Origin: Verrucomicrobiota bacterium
GTDB taxonomy: Bacteria; Verrucomicrobiota; Verrucomicrobiia; Chthoniobacterales; UBA10450
Assembly: GCA_003220005.1 (NCBI GenBank)
Contig: QHRD01000048.1
Span: 1-54,230, forward strand
Length of the DNA: 54,230 nt
Reading direction: 5' to 3'
Each line of letters starts with the position of its first letter. Within the stretch, counting starts at the first letter, position 1. Position numbers and translations under genes: made by a program. Below the pieces are notes generated by a model that worked only from the letters and a program-made list of their open reading frames with translations, was not told the DNA's origin and did not search any database. Shown here one piece after another: positions 31,803 to 40,967 of this stretch.

Positions 31803-33026
31803 ATGCCGGGTGAAATCTTAAACGTTCCTGCGCCTCCACGTTCTGCCGCACACGCAGCGCGTGCTTTACCGAGAAGTCTGCTCTATTCGATTTTCGCCCG
31901 CATCGGCGGTTCAGGCCTGGATACCGATGCATTTGAAACCCTGCGCGCTTCGTATCGCGGTGGATTCCTGGGCAAAGCAATCGCTTATGGCAACCGGCAG
32001 AATGAGATTCCCGGCTCGCTCATCCATTCACTGCGCTGGCATCCGGTACGGCTCATTTCATTTCTTGATCGGCCCTATTATTACGGCGCGAAAAAAAAGT
32101 ATCTCGATTGGATGACGGCCCGGCATCTGGCAACTGGGCGCTACGATTTGTTTCATAGCTGGTCGGGCGACTGTTTGCGCTCTCTTCAAATTGCAAAACA
32201 ACGCCGTATCCCTTCGATTGTTGAGGTCCCAACCTGGCATCGTGATGGCGGCAAAGAGAAAGTCGAGCGGCCGAAAATTGTGGCGCCATCAGGTAAGGTC
32301 TCGCGGATTCAAAGGTGGAAAGGCAGACTGTTGCTTTACAGGAGGCGTTTTATTGAAGAGTACAAACAGGCCGATCTTCTGCTCGTCCTGTCAGAGACGG
32401 CTGCCGAGACCTTTCGCATGCGCGGTTTCCCGGAGGAAAAACTGTTCTATTTGCCACGCGGGGTGGACGTGGAGCGCTTCAAACCGGGCTCGCGGCCGGC
32501 AAAATTTCGCGCTGTTTTTGCAGGCGCATTGATTAGGCGAAAAGGCATTCAACATGTGCTCGAAGCATGGCACCGCCTCAACCTGCGCGATGCCGAGCTC
32601 TGGTTGATTGGTTTCGTACACGACGAAGCGAAGCCCTATCTGAAGGAGTTTTGGCGCGATAACATTCGCGTCGTCGGATTCGTGCGCGATCCGGAGAATT
32701 ATCTCAACCAAGGCACGGTGCATGTTTTTCCGTCGCAATGGGAAGGGAGCGCCAAGGTCACATACGAAGCGGCGGCATGCGCGTTGCCTCAAATCACGAC
32801 GCGCGAGGCAGGCGACGTGGTGCGCGACGGCATCGAGGGAATGATCGTGAAACCGGGAGACGTCAGCGCAATCATAACGGCGCTAGAGCATTTATATCGA
32901 CATCCTGAAATCGTTGAGAGGATGGGCAGCGCAGCAAGACGTCGCGTAGTTGAAAATTTCACCTGGGACCATTTTCGAACACGATTGCTGGACGCGTATG
33001 CAACCGCGATGCGAATGGCGCGGTGA
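31803..33026 (+). CDS. GT4-family glycosyltransferase
   Basis: 407 residues from the ATG at 31803 (an in-frame TTG at 31770 is repeat-proximal and less likely). A GT-B enzyme: RAVFAGALIRRKGIQHVLEAW begins the C-terminal domain and VHVFPSQWEGSAKVTYEAAACALPQITT carries the nucleotide-sugar binding Glu residues. The acceptor and donor sugars are unknown. It is the first gene of the rightward operon GT4, GT9, MsbA-like, PHP, DUF1330, PIG-V-like. Confidence 0.9.
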   Translation: MPGEILNVPAPPRSAAHAARALPRSLLYSIFARIGGSGLDTDAFETLRASYRGGFLGKAIAYGNRQNEIPGSLIHSLRWHPVRLISFLDRPYYYGAKKKYLDWMTARHLATGRYDLFHSWSGDCLRSLQIAKQRRIPSIVEVPTWHRDGGKEKVERPKIVAPSGKVSRIQRWKGRLLLYRRRFIEEYKQADLLLVLSETAAETFRMRGFPEEKLFYLPRGVDVERFKPGSRPAKFRAVFAGALIRRKGIQHVLEAWHRLNLRDAELWLIGFVHDEAKPYLKEFWRDNIRVVGFVRDPENYLNQGTVHVFPSQWEGSAKVTYEAAACALPQITTREAGDVVRDGIEGMIVKPGDVSAIITALEHLYRHPEIVERMGSAARRRVVENFTWDHFRTRLLDAYATAMRMAR

Positions 33027-33035
33027 TTTCTGTAG

Positions 33036-33096
33036 TCCCGCCCAGGCGGGATGACCGCCGATTCCTTTGTATCGGCGCTCATAGAGCGCCGCTACA
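33036..33096. repeat. Two adjacent perfect palindromes before the GT9 gene
   Basis: TCCCGCC-ca-GGCGGGA at 33036-33051 and GGCGCTC-ata-GAGCGCC at 33074-33090, the latter followed by GCTACA. Both have 7-bp perfect arms and lie in the short space between the GT4 stop and the GT9 start, in the middle of the operon. Confidence 0.75.
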
Positions 33097-33106
33097 GTTT
33101 AAGCTC

Positions 33107-34132
33107 GTGAAAATTCTTCTCCTGCAACTTAAGCGAATCGGCGACCTGATTTTGACGACGCCCGCCGTCGCAGTGTTGCGTGAGAACTTTCCAAATGTAC
33201 AACTGACCCTCGTCGTTTCGAGCGAATGTGCTGACCTGCTGCCAGCCATTCCAAATGTCGGTCGCACATTGATGGCGCGACGGGATCCGCGCGACCTCGC
33301 TCTGTTTTTTTCCGTTGCAGCCAGCGGGTTCGACTGCTGCATCGATTTCACACGGAACGATCGCTCGGCATTTCTGGCGCTCTTATCCGGCGCGCGAAAA
33401 CGCGTGGCGTCTTATCGGGTGCGCCAACAGTCGACGATGCGCGCGCGTGCTTACACCGATTTTGTCAGTGTTCGTATGCGCGATACGCATACTATCGATT
33501 ACAATCTGGCCTTACTTGCGCCACTCGGCGTCCGAACTGCCGCCTCGTCCCCCCCACATCTGCATCTGCCACAAGTGGCCTGCGAAAAAGCCGACGTTCT
33601 GCGGCGCGATTGGAAAATCACCCGGCCTTACGTCATTTTGCATCCCGGCTCAGCCCGCCGGGAAAAACTCTGGGGGCCCGGGCGATGGGCGGAGCTCATT
33701 GACCACTTCGGTCGAAACAGCGATATCAGTCTTGTCCTGACGAGTGGACCGTCTCCGGACGAGCAAGCGCATGTCGCCGCAATCAAGAACACTGTGCACG
33801 AACAAATGATCGATCTCTCCGGCAAAACAGATTTGCTAACTCTGGCTGCATTGATCAGCCAGTCGCGGCTTGTTGTGACGGTCGATTCGGCTCCCATGCA
33901 CCTGGCGGCGGCGACCCATACGCCTCAGGTAGTGCTGTTTGGGCCGACCAACCCATTCCATTGGCGTCCCCGGGAAAGCCCGGCACTCATTTTACAAGGA
34001 AAATCAGCCACACCAGTGACCGAATTTGTGCCGGCGCAGCCGCGCTTTGCAATGAGTCAAATCTCGACGGAAGCGGTGATTGGTGCTATGGATTCGCTGC
34101 TGTCGCTCCCGGCGGCGGCGCAAAGCTCATGA
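33107..34132 (+). CDS. GT9-family glycosyltransferase (heptosyltransferase-like)
   Basis: 341 residues from a GTG at 33107, which puts VKILLLQLKRIGDLILTTPA at the N-terminus as in all WaaC/WaaF/RfaQ-type enzymes; the frame upstream, to 33023, reads through two palindromes. Other marks are ILHPGSARREKLWGPGRWAEL, DLSGKTDLLTLAALI and VDSAPMHLAAATHTPQVVLFGPT. The family adds ADP-heptose to the LPS inner core. The stop overlaps the start of the exporter gene in ATGA. Confidence 0.9.
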   Translation: MKILLLQLKRIGDLILTTPAVAVLRENFPNVQLTLVVSSECADLLPAIPNVGRTLMARRDPRDLALFFSVAASGFDCCIDFTRNDRSAFLALLSGARKRVASYRVRQQSTMRARAYTDFVSVRMRDTHTIDYNLALLAPLGVRTAASSPPHLHLPQVACEKADVLRRDWKITRPYVILHPGSARREKLWGPGRWAELIDHFGRNSDISLVLTSGPSPDEQAHVAAIKNTVHEQMIDLSGKTDLLTLAALISQSRLVVTVDSAPMHLAAATHTPQVVLFGPTNPFHWRPRESPALILQGKSATPVTEFVPAQPRFAMSQISTEAVIGAMDSLLSLPAAAQSS

Positions 34133-36006
34133 GCGGCGCAAAGGCAGTTAGAACCAAGCATTCTTTTGGGGAAACGTTACGCGCGGCTTCCGGTTCGTAT
34201 CGGCGGCTCTACAGTTACGTAACGCCCTACAAGGGGCGTTTCATCCTGGGTCTGGCACTCGGTCTTGCCTGCGGCGGGGCGAGTTCGCTTTTTCCGTTAG
34301 CCATTGCCCGCGTCACCAGCACTGTTTTCCACGGAGCCGCTCCCAATCCGAGTGCCATACGCTCAAATCTTCACGTGCTGGATACGGGCCCAAAGATCAA
34401 CTCCATCGTGCTGGTTTGCCTGGCCATTCCAGCGATCATGACCGTGCGCAGCCTCTGCTCCTACGGGAGCACCTACTGCATGCAGTGGGTGAGCAACAAG
34501 GTCGTCACCGATATCCGCGACCAGCTCTTTAGCAAGATGGTACGTCATTCCATGGATTTCTTTAACAAAATGCGGTCCGGGTTTCTGATGTCGCGCATCA
34601 CCAATGATACCCGGGTCATGCAGATGGCTTTGACCACGGTCGGCAGCGATATCTTCAAGCAGCCCATGACCATTGTTGGGGCAATCATTGTCCTGCTGCT
34701 GATGGATTGGAAGTTCACTGTGGTCACCCTGATTCTTTTTCCGACGTGTTTACTGCCACTACGCATCTATGGGCGTCGAGCCCGCAGGGCGGTGCAAAGC
34801 GAACAGGAAGGCATGGGCGAAATGGTTGTGACGATGCAGGAAACATTCGCCGGCATTCGCGTCATTAAATCATTTGGACGTGAAGCGCATCAGGAAAAGG
34901 CATTCAAGCGCAGCAACCGAATGCAGTTCTCGCAGATGATGCGTATCATCCGGTCCACGGAAGCGATCGGCCCGTTGGTCGAGATCATCGCCGCAATCGG
35001 TGTAGGAATGGCGTTGCTTTATGTTTACACCGCAAATCTGAGCGCGGGCCGGTTTTTCGGACTGATCTCGGGAATTTTCATTCTCTACGAACCGATCAAG
35101 ACGCTCAGCAAGATCCATGTTGTGATGCAGCGATCAATTGCGGCTACTTCGGCTATTTTCTCGATTCTCGATTCGCGGCCGACTGTACAGGATACGCCAA
35201 ACGCGGGGACGCTGAGCTCGTCCGAAGGCCGAATTGATTTGGAAAATGTCACGTTCCGTTATGCAAACACCGCCAGAGATGCGCTCAGCAACGTGACTTT
35301 GCACATTGAGCCTGGAAGAACGCATGCACTGGTCGGCGCCAGCGGCGCGGGCAAGAGCACGATTCTCTCACTGATTCTGCGCCTGTACGACCCAACCGCG
35401 GGTGCGGTGAAAATCGATGGGAGAGATCTGCGCTCGGTTACACAAAAATCTCTGCGCGAACAGATGGGGCTTGTTACTCAGGAGACTTTTCTGTTTCACG
35501 ATACCATCTTCAATAACATCTTGTTCGGCCGGCTGGACGCTACGCCTGAAGAAATTTACGAAGCCGCACAAGCTGCCTATGCACACGATTTCATCATGGC
35601 GCAGCCGAATGGTTATCAAACAGTGATTGGCGACAAAGGATGTCTTCTCTCCGGCGGACAGCAGCAACGCCTCGCCATCGCGCGCGCTATTCTGAAGAAC
35701 GCGCCAGTTCTTTTGCTCGACGAAGCTACCTCATCGCTCGATTCGGAATCTGAACAGCAAATTCAACAGGCCTTGGCCAAACTGGCCGCTGGACGCACCG
35801 TGATCGCCATTGCTCACCGGCTTTCCACTGTTTTATCCGCCGATCAAATCATCGTGATGGATTCCGGCCGCATCAAGGAGATCGGGACGCACGTCGAGCT
35901 GCTCGAAAAATCCGGCTACTACCGCCGGTTATACGATCACCAATTCAATCGGATTCAAAAGGAACCCGAAGCCGAAGCAGGCATTCTTGTTGAAGAGCTG
36001 GTGTAG
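34129..36006 (+). CDS. MsbA-like ABC transporter (lipid A / glycolipid exporter)
   Basis: 625 residues from the ATG at 34129, overlapping the GT9 stop (ATGA); the frame continues upstream to 33961 but only as an overlap. Six membrane helices (from about residue 35) are followed by an intracellular loop DFFNKMRSGFLMSRITNDTRVMQ, then Walker A GASGAGKST, signature LSGGQQQRLAIARA and Walker B VLLLDEATSSLDSE. This is a half-size type IV exporter that works as a homodimer. The neighbouring glycosyltransferases suggest flipping of lipid-linked glycans or lipid A. Confidence 0.92.
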   Translation: MSGAKAVRTKHSFGETLRAASGSYRRLYSYVTPYKGRFILGLALGLACGGASSLFPLAIARVTSTVFHGAAPNPSAIRSNLHVLDTGPKINSIVLVCLAIPAIMTVRSLCSYGSTYCMQWVSNKVVTDIRDQLFSKMVRHSMDFFNKMRSGFLMSRITNDTRVMQMALTTVGSDIFKQPMTIVGAIIVLLLMDWKFTVVTLILFPTCLLPLRIYGRRARRAVQSEQEGMGEMVVTMQETFAGIRVIKSFGREAHQEKAFKRSNRMQFSQMMRIIRSTEAIGPLVEIIAAIGVGMALLYVYTANLSAGRFFGLISGIFILYEPIKTLSKIHVVMQRSIAATSAIFSILDSRPTVQDTPNAGTLSSSEGRIDLENVTFRYANTARDALSNVTLHIEPGRTHALVGASGAGKSTILSLILRLYDPTAGAVKIDGRDLRSVTQKSLREQMGLVTQETFLFHDTIFNNILFGRLDATPEEIYEAAQAAYAHDFIMAQPNGYQTVIGDKGCLLSGGQQQRLAIARAILKNAPVLLLDEATSSLDSESEQQIQQALAKLAAGRTVIAIAHRLSTVLSADQIIVMDSGRIKEIGTHVELLEKSGYYRRLYDHQFNRIQKEPEAEAGILVEELV

Positions 36007-36039
36007 CAATTTGGAAAACAATGGTCTTAGCCTCACGCA

Positions 36040-36768
36040 ATGCCGTTTAATATCGACCTGCACACGCATTCTTTTTTTTCCGGCGACGGTATTTCCAGCC
36101 CGGAAGACTTGATTGCTGCCGGGCGCGCCAAAGGTCTGAACGGCATCGCCATCACCGATCACAACACGTGCGACGCGGTGAATTACCTGCTCGAGAAAGG
36201 CCTGATGCGGCTGGACGGATTGCCGGTGAATGATTTTCTCGTTCTTCCCGGGGTCGAGGTCACGACGGCCGATGGTCATCTTCTCTCCATCGGAGCAGAG
36301 TTGCCCTACTTGAAGGGAAAACCAGCGCGCGAAGTCTGCGACATCATTCATGAACGCGGCGGTCTGGCTATTCCTCCGCATCCGTATGATTTGTTCCGTG
36401 CCGGAATCCGTTTTTCCACTCTGGAAGCGCTGCCCGTGGATGCGATCGAGGTTTTCAACGCGGCAACGACCCTTCGCCGCTACAACCGTTATGCTTTCAA
36501 ATATGCCCAGATTCGTGGTTTGCCCATGACCGCGGCGAGCGATGCGCATCATGCCGCTGCCGTTGGAACAGCTTACACCATCGTCAATACAGATGATTTT
36601 TCGGTGAAAGGAATTCTCGCGCAAATTCTGAAGAGCAACGAGCTGAATCAACAATACCAAACCCCGCGCGATAGTCTCCGCAAAACCTGGAACAATTGGT
36701 TGCGATTACGGCGCCGGAAAAAAATTCCGGAATTAGCTGCGAAAGACCGCGGCGACAACGGTCATTGA
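36040..36768 (+). CDS. PHP-domain metal-dependent phosphoesterase
   Basis: 242 residues. Ligand motifs in order: DLHTHSFFSGDG, AITDHNTCDAV, PGVEVTTADGHL, IPPHPYD and AASDAHH, all complete, so it should be catalytic. It is unlike the other PHP protein in the window (16 kb) in length and spacing and lacks a his-operon context. It sits 33 bases after the exporter gene within the polysaccharide operon, where a phosphatase acting on a sugar phosphate or lipid-linked intermediate would make sense. Confidence 0.88.
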   Translation: MPFNIDLHTHSFFSGDGISSPEDLIAAGRAKGLNGIAITDHNTCDAVNYLLEKGLMRLDGLPVNDFLVLPGVEVTTADGHLLSIGAELPYLKGKPAREVCDIIHERGGLAIPPHPYDLFRAGIRFSTLEALPVDAIEVFNAATTLRRYNRYAFKYAQIRGLPMTAASDAHHAAAVGTAYTIVNTDDFSVKGILAQILKSNELNQQYQTPRDSLRKTWNNWLRLRRRKKIPELAAKDRGDNGH

Positions 36769-36815
36769 AATTTTACGCTTCAGCCCTTCAACGCTTCAAA
36801 CGTTTACTTCATCCA

Positions 36816-37112
36816 ATGCCCGCATACGTCATTGTTGAAATCGACATTGTCGATCCAGCCGGCTATGAAGAATATAAAAAGCTCGCTGGCGCGACGGTGG
36901 AAAGGCACGGAGGGAAATACGTAGTGCGCGGCGGTAGGACCGAGGTGCTCGAAGGCGACTGGGCACCGAAGCGCATCGTCGTGCTACAATTCAATTCACC
37001 GCAGCATGCCAAAGACTGGCTAAACAGTGAAGAATATAGCGAGCCGCGCAAAATGCGGCATCGCGCGGCCAGAACAAACATGATTTTAGTTGAAGGGCTT
37101 GCCGCGCCGTAG
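36816..37112 (+). CDS. DUF1330-family protein
   Basis: 98 residues from the ATG at 36816; the upstream in-frame region overlaps the PHP gene. The pattern AYVIVEIDIVDPAGYEEYKK, then GGKYVVRGG with VLEGDW and RIVVLQFNSPQHAKDWLNSEEY is the DUF1330 signature, a dimeric ferredoxin-like alpha+beta fold. The function is unknown, and its place in the glycan operon may be incidental. Confidence 0.9.
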   Translation: MPAYVIVEIDIVDPAGYEEYKKLAGATVERHGGKYVVRGGRTEVLEGDWAPKRIVVLQFNSPQHAKDWLNSEEYSEPRKMRHRAARTNMILVEGLAAP

Positions 37113-37213
37113 TCCTGCGCGAAAGCAGCCGCGTAATTGGCGCGGCATTATCTCAGAATCGCCTTGCCCATTTCTCGCAAAGCAAAACTCTAACATAGGA
37201 GGCGCGGGTAGAT

Positions 37214-38320
37214 TTGCGGCGAATCGTTTCATTGTTGCCAAGGCAGGACTGGATCGTGGTTGGTTGGGTAATGGCGATCAAGGTGCTGCTGTTCGTCATC
37301 GGCGGGAAGAGCTACCCGATGCTTTGGAATAGTTACGTAACAAGTCCACGCCAATGGTTGAATATATGGGATCAGTGGGACTTCGGATATTACCAGAAGA
37401 TCGCCGAATTTGGTTATAGCGGAGAGGACGGCTCCATCGCCTTTTACCCACTGTTTCCATGGCTGATCCGTTTGGTTGTTTCTATCAGCGGAAGTTATCT
37501 TGCTGCGGCGCTGATCGTCTCTGGTATCGCTTGTTTTGTCGCAGCGATCCTGTTGCGAAGACTTGTCCAACTTGATTACGCCAGCAGCGTTGCGATGCGC
37601 AGCGTATGGTTTTTTCTCATTTTTCCGACGGCATACTTTCTTCATGTTGGGTACAGTGAAAGTTTGTTTCTCGCTCTGGCGTTGGCTTCCATTTTGGCCG
37701 CACGTATCGACCGATGGTGGCTGGCGGGGCTGCTGGGAGCGTTTTGTTGGATGAGCCGCGCGGCCGGCGCAATTCTAGTTCCTACGCTGGCTGTGGAAGC
37801 GGCGCAACAATATTGCGGCAAGCGGCGTTGGAACTGGCAATGGTTTTGGATCGCGATCATACCAGCTGGTTTTGCGGTATACCTGGTGATTAACTGGCAT
37901 GTGAGTGGAAATCCATTCGCCTTCCTGCAGACACGCAGGGTATCATTTGAGCAGTCATTTGCCTCACCGTTAGTCGGCATTCGTCAAGCGATTCGGGCTC
38001 ACTACCCTAGTGCAAACGAAGCAGAAATGGTTGGCGTCCAGGAACTCTGTTTCGTGGCGCTTGGCTTTATCTGCACCATCTTGAGCTGGATTAAGTTGCG
38101 GCCACTTTATGCCATGTGGATCACCGGCACTTGGATACTATCCACCAGTGTCAGCTTTTTCCGTAGTATGCCCCGCTACACTCTGACGATGTTTCCAATA
38201 TTTATACTCTTTGCGCTGCTAGGCAGGAACCGCTTTTGGTTCGGCGCCCTCACTGTCTGGTCGCTGCTATTTTTCGCGTTATTCGCTGTTCTATTTGCCC
38301 GCGGCGAATGGGCGTTCTGA
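37214..38320 (+). CDS. Polytopic mannosyltransferase-like protein (PIG-V / GT-C type)
   Basis: 368 residues, about nine membrane helices. The short lumenal motif WDQWDFGYYQKIAEFGYS (around residues 53-70), with following FYPLFPWL, matches the PIG-V/GT76-like and related GT-C dolichol- or polyprenol-phosphate-mannose-dependent transferases. It would add a sugar from a polyprenyl carrier on the periplasmic side. The start is a TTG at 37214 preceded by AGGAGG at 37198-37203; an ATG at 37271 is possible. It is the last gene of the rightward operon and ends five bases from the convergent GT2 gene. Confidence 0.85.
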   Translation: MRRIVSLLPRQDWIVVGWVMAIKVLLFVIGGKSYPMLWNSYVTSPRQWLNIWDQWDFGYYQKIAEFGYSGEDGSIAFYPLFPWLIRLVVSISGSYLAAALIVSGIACFVAAILLRRLVQLDYASSVAMRSVWFFLIFPTAYFLHVGYSESLFLALALASILAARIDRWWLAGLLGAFCWMSRAAGAILVPTLAVEAAQQYCGKRRWNWQWFWIAIIPAGFAVYLVINWHVSGNPFAFLQTRRVSFEQSFASPLVGIRQAIRAHYPSANEAEMVGVQELCFVALGFICTILSWIKLRPLYAMWITGTWILSTSVSFFRSMPRYTLTMFPIFILFALLGRNRFWFGALTVWSLLFFALFAVLFARGEWAF

Positions 38321-38324
38321 TCAA

Positions 38325-39230
38325 TTAGCCAGGCGTGGTTGGATAACTGGTGAATCTGGCCCGCGCCGTCGCTTCACGTTCTTTTAGCAGGATCATGCGC
38401 TCGTACCAGGCGAGCAACCGGCAAAGGACCCATCCGCGGTAGCCATCGCGAAAACCCTGCTTCCAAATGTAATGGTAAAGGAATCGTAAGCTCGGACGGA
38501 ATGGTGCCCGTGTTGCGAGTTTTTTTAGCCAACGCTTGCCCTCGACAGCATTTCCAAAAGGTCTCGCTCGCAATGTCTTTTCACCTTCTCGCTCATGCAG
38601 CTTTCCGGCCGCCGCCGCTTCCCAAGTGGAATAGCGGTTATGCTTCTCAACGAAGGTGGCAATCGCTGGAAAAGCATAATGCTCCATCGGAGCGGACAGA
38701 TATTCCGCGCGGCCGTTGAGCAATACGTGCTCATGCACTTCGTTATCTCCCGAGAGAATGTCATCGTGGATTTCGATCTGTTCATATCGACCCAGCCGAT
38801 GCCGGAACAGTCGCAGATTCCAACTCGGAAAATAACCGCAATGATTTATCCAGCCGTCCAGAAACCAGAATCGGCGGTTCAGATAAAATCCGTCCACATC
38901 TGTGCGGCAAATCGCCTTTCTGATTTCGGATTCTAAGTCGGGCGTGACGCGTTCGTCGGCATCCACGATGAGCACCCATTCATGTTGCCAGGGGATGTTT
39001 TCTAAAGCCCAGTTCTTCTTTCGTGGGAAACTTCCGTTCCAAACGAACTGCACGACTCGGGCTCCTCCTGCCTCGGCAATCGCTTGCGTTCCGTCTGTGC
39101 TCGCCGAATCGACTACCACGATTTCTTCCGCGAACGAAACGCTGGCGAGGCAGTCCCGCAGATTCGCAGCTTCATTTTTAACCGGGACAAGTACCGACAA
39201 GGGCGCCCGCGCGTCCGATCGCTCGCTCAT
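38325..39230 (-). CDS. GT2-family glycosyltransferase
   Basis: 301 residues from the ATG at 39230. The GT-A signature is SVLVPVKNEAANLRDCLASV, EEIVVVDSASTDGT and VLIVDADERVTPDL, with the DxD motif in DAD; it resembles KdsE/LPS-type enzymes and WaaE (lipopolysaccharide core beta-glucosyltransferase). The frame upstream to 39383 overlaps the previous gene. Its ATG overlaps the stop of the acetyltransferase gene in ATGA. Confidence 0.9.
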   Translation of the reverse strand: MSERSDARAPLSVLVPVKNEAANLRDCLASVSFAEEIVVVDSASTDGTQAIAEAGGARVVQFVWNGSFPRKKNWALENIPWQHEWVLIVDADERVTPDLESEIRKAICRTDVDGFYLNRRFWFLDGWINHCGYFPSWNLRLFRHRLGRYEQIEIHDDILSGDNEVHEHVLLNGRAEYLSAPMEHYAFPAIATFVEKHNRYSTWEAAAAGKLHEREGEKTLRARPFGNAVEGKRWLKKLATRAPFRPSLRFLYHYIWKQGFRDGYRGWVLCRLLAWYERMILLKEREATARARFTSYPTTPG

Positions 39231-39772
39231 TGAGTAATCTCGCGTTTTTTCGCTTCGCGAGCTGGGTTTCCGATTACAATGCTCCAGGGTCGCACGTCCT
39301 TCATCGCCACTGCTCTCGCACCAACAATGGCCCCTTCGCCGATTGTCACACCCGGCCCCACGAACGCGTCCGCGCAAATCCACGCCTCGGTGCCGATCGT
39401 AATCGGTGGACGCAGCAACGGAAAATCCGCCTTGGTGTGATCATGTGTTCCTGCGCAAAGATGCGCGCGGTGCGAGATCGTAGCGCGCGCTCCCAGCGTC
39501 ACGCGGCCGAGATTGTAAATGAACGCATGCTCGGCGATGGCGCTTTCGTCTCCGGCATCGAGGTTCCATGGGAAATAAATTGTCGCGGAAGGATATACAT
39601 GAACACTGCGACCAATTTTTGCTCCGAAACAGCGGAGCAGAAATCGCCTCCAGCCGAAACACGGCCTGGGGCTGAACCGGAAAAACGGCTGGGCAAACAT
39701 CCACAGCACCCTTTGGATGATCTCGCCAGTTGAGTATTTCCTGACGCGACGATTTTGTTCAACGTCCAGCAT
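39227..39772 (-). CDS. WcaF-like sugar O-acetyltransferase (hexapeptide repeat)
   Basis: 181 residues of the left-handed beta-helix family. Hexapeptide repeats run from about residue 55 (IGRSVHVYPSATIYFPWNLDAGDESAIAEHAFIYN) to 170, and the catalytic His lies in SHRAHLCAGTHDH. WcaF-like enzymes O-acetylate sugars of exported polysaccharides such as colanic acid. It is coupled to the GT2 gene and lies 28 bases after a GT4 gene. Confidence 0.9.
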   Translation of the reverse strand: MLDVEQNRRVRKYSTGEIIQRVLWMFAQPFFRFSPRPCFGWRRFLLRCFGAKIGRSVHVYPSATIYFPWNLDAGDESAIAEHAFIYNLGRVTLGARATISHRAHLCAGTHDHTKADFPLLRPPITIGTEAWICADAFVGPGVTIGEGAIVGARAVAMKDVRPWSIVIGNPAREAKKREITQ

Positions 39773-39800
39773 GGTTCCCCTTTAAACCGCTATTTCCTGT

Positions 39801-40967
39801 TCACTTTACGACCACTTCGGGCGGCGGCCCGGCACCGAGCGCCCACTCATAAACCGAGCGCATCTGTTTGCCAATTCGAGGCCATGAAAATGTTGTTGCT
39901 ACCAGATTGCGACCACGATTGCCCATCGCTCGTCGATCGTCATCACTCATTTCGATCACCTGCTTTAGACCCGTCGTAATTTCCTCCGGGCCCGGCCCAA
40001 TTTGCAATGCCGCTCCAGCACCGAACCCCTCGGGCAAATTGCACTCGGGTGTCATCAGCACCGGCTTCGCATAGGCCCATGCTTCCAGCACCGTCATTGG
40101 AAGACCTTCACTCAATGACGGCATGATGAATGCGGCGCACGCGCGATAACATTCATTTTTTTCCGTGCCGAATCGCGGACCGAGAAAGATAACGGAGGTC
40201 AGTAGTCCGAGGTCAGTAGTCAGTTGTCTGAGCTGCGCCTCATATTCGCCATGGGACCATCCCGCGATAGTCAGGACCCAGGAAGCCCTGGCCGAAGGAT
40301 GCGAGTTGAGGATTTGTTTCCATGCGCGAATCAGATTCGCCAGATTCTTCTTCGGATGAAGTCTGCCCAGATAAAGGAGGATTTTCCGGCCTTCAGCAAA
40401 TGCCTGAGCTTGCAGCGCCGGCATATCCTTCAGATCGGGCAAATCAACGCCGTTGGGGATGACGCAAATCGGGTTACGCATTCCGTAGGCGCGGATCGAG
40501 TGCGCTTCGGCCTCGCATAGCGCCCGCAGGCATGCCGCGCCGCGCAAATGCTGATTTTCATAAAGCACCGCAGCGATTCTCTTTTTCCACTTCGCATTTT
40601 GCAATGCCCATGATTCCAGCATGCCATGGGGATGAATGATATATGGCCGAGCCATCCGGCGCTGCCATCGCAGCGAAGCAACGGAACAATATTTCCACAA
40701 CCCGTGGGTGGACAAAATGTCCAGATCCGCGTCAAGCATGGCCGGCAGAAGCTGGTTCGAGTAGCCCCACGCGCGCAGTTGCGGGCGAAACGTCCGAACA
40801 GGAAGAGGCTGCCAGTCCTGCAAATCGACGGCACTCTGTTTGTCGGTGATACCAAAAGCGCGCGCACTCGTACTCGCGCATGTCACCGCCTTGGCCAGGC
40901 CGCGCACGCTCTGAAAAAGTCCGCCCGCTTCGCGCGAAACGCTGTCGACAACGAAACCGATTTTCAT
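39801..40967 (-). CDS. GT4-family glycosyltransferase with embedded repeat
   Basis: 388 residues, GT-B fold. GGLFQSVRGLAKA is the N-terminal donor-loop region; ILLYLGRLHPKKNLANLIRAW and FIMPSLSEGLPMTVLEAWAYAKPVLMT are the catalytic C-terminal blocks. A short segment, LRQLTTDLGLLTS at about residue 258, is encoded by two direct 12-base copies of GAGGTCAGTAGT (40195-40220), a dispersed repeat read in frame in a loop before VIFLGPRFG. It overlaps the methyltransferase stop in ATGA. Confidence 0.88.
   Translation of the reverse strand: MKIGFVVDSVSREAGGLFQSVRGLAKAVTCASTSARAFGITDKQSAVDLQDWQPLPVRTFRPQLRAWGYSNQLLPAMLDADLDILSTHGLWKYCSVASLRWQRRMARPYIIHPHGMLESWALQNAKWKKRIAAVLYENQHLRGAACLRALCEAEAHSIRAYGMRNPICVIPNGVDLPDLKDMPALQAQAFAEGRKILLYLGRLHPKKNLANLIRAWKQILNSHPSARASWVLTIAGWSHGEYEAQLRQLTTDLGLLTSVIFLGPRFGTEKNECYRACAAFIMPSLSEGLPMTVLEAWAYAKPVLMTPECNLPEGFGAGAALQIGPGPEEITTGLKQVIEMSDDDRRAMGNRGRNLVATTFSWPRIGKQMRSVYEWALGAGPPPEVVVK
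40195..40232. repeat. Direct repeat GAGGTCAGTAGT inside the GT4 gene
   Basis: GAGGTCAGTAGT occurs at 40195-40206 and 40209-40220 (14-base period), followed by CAGTTGTCTGAG. The element stays in frame and adds about 12 residues. Confidence 0.8.
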
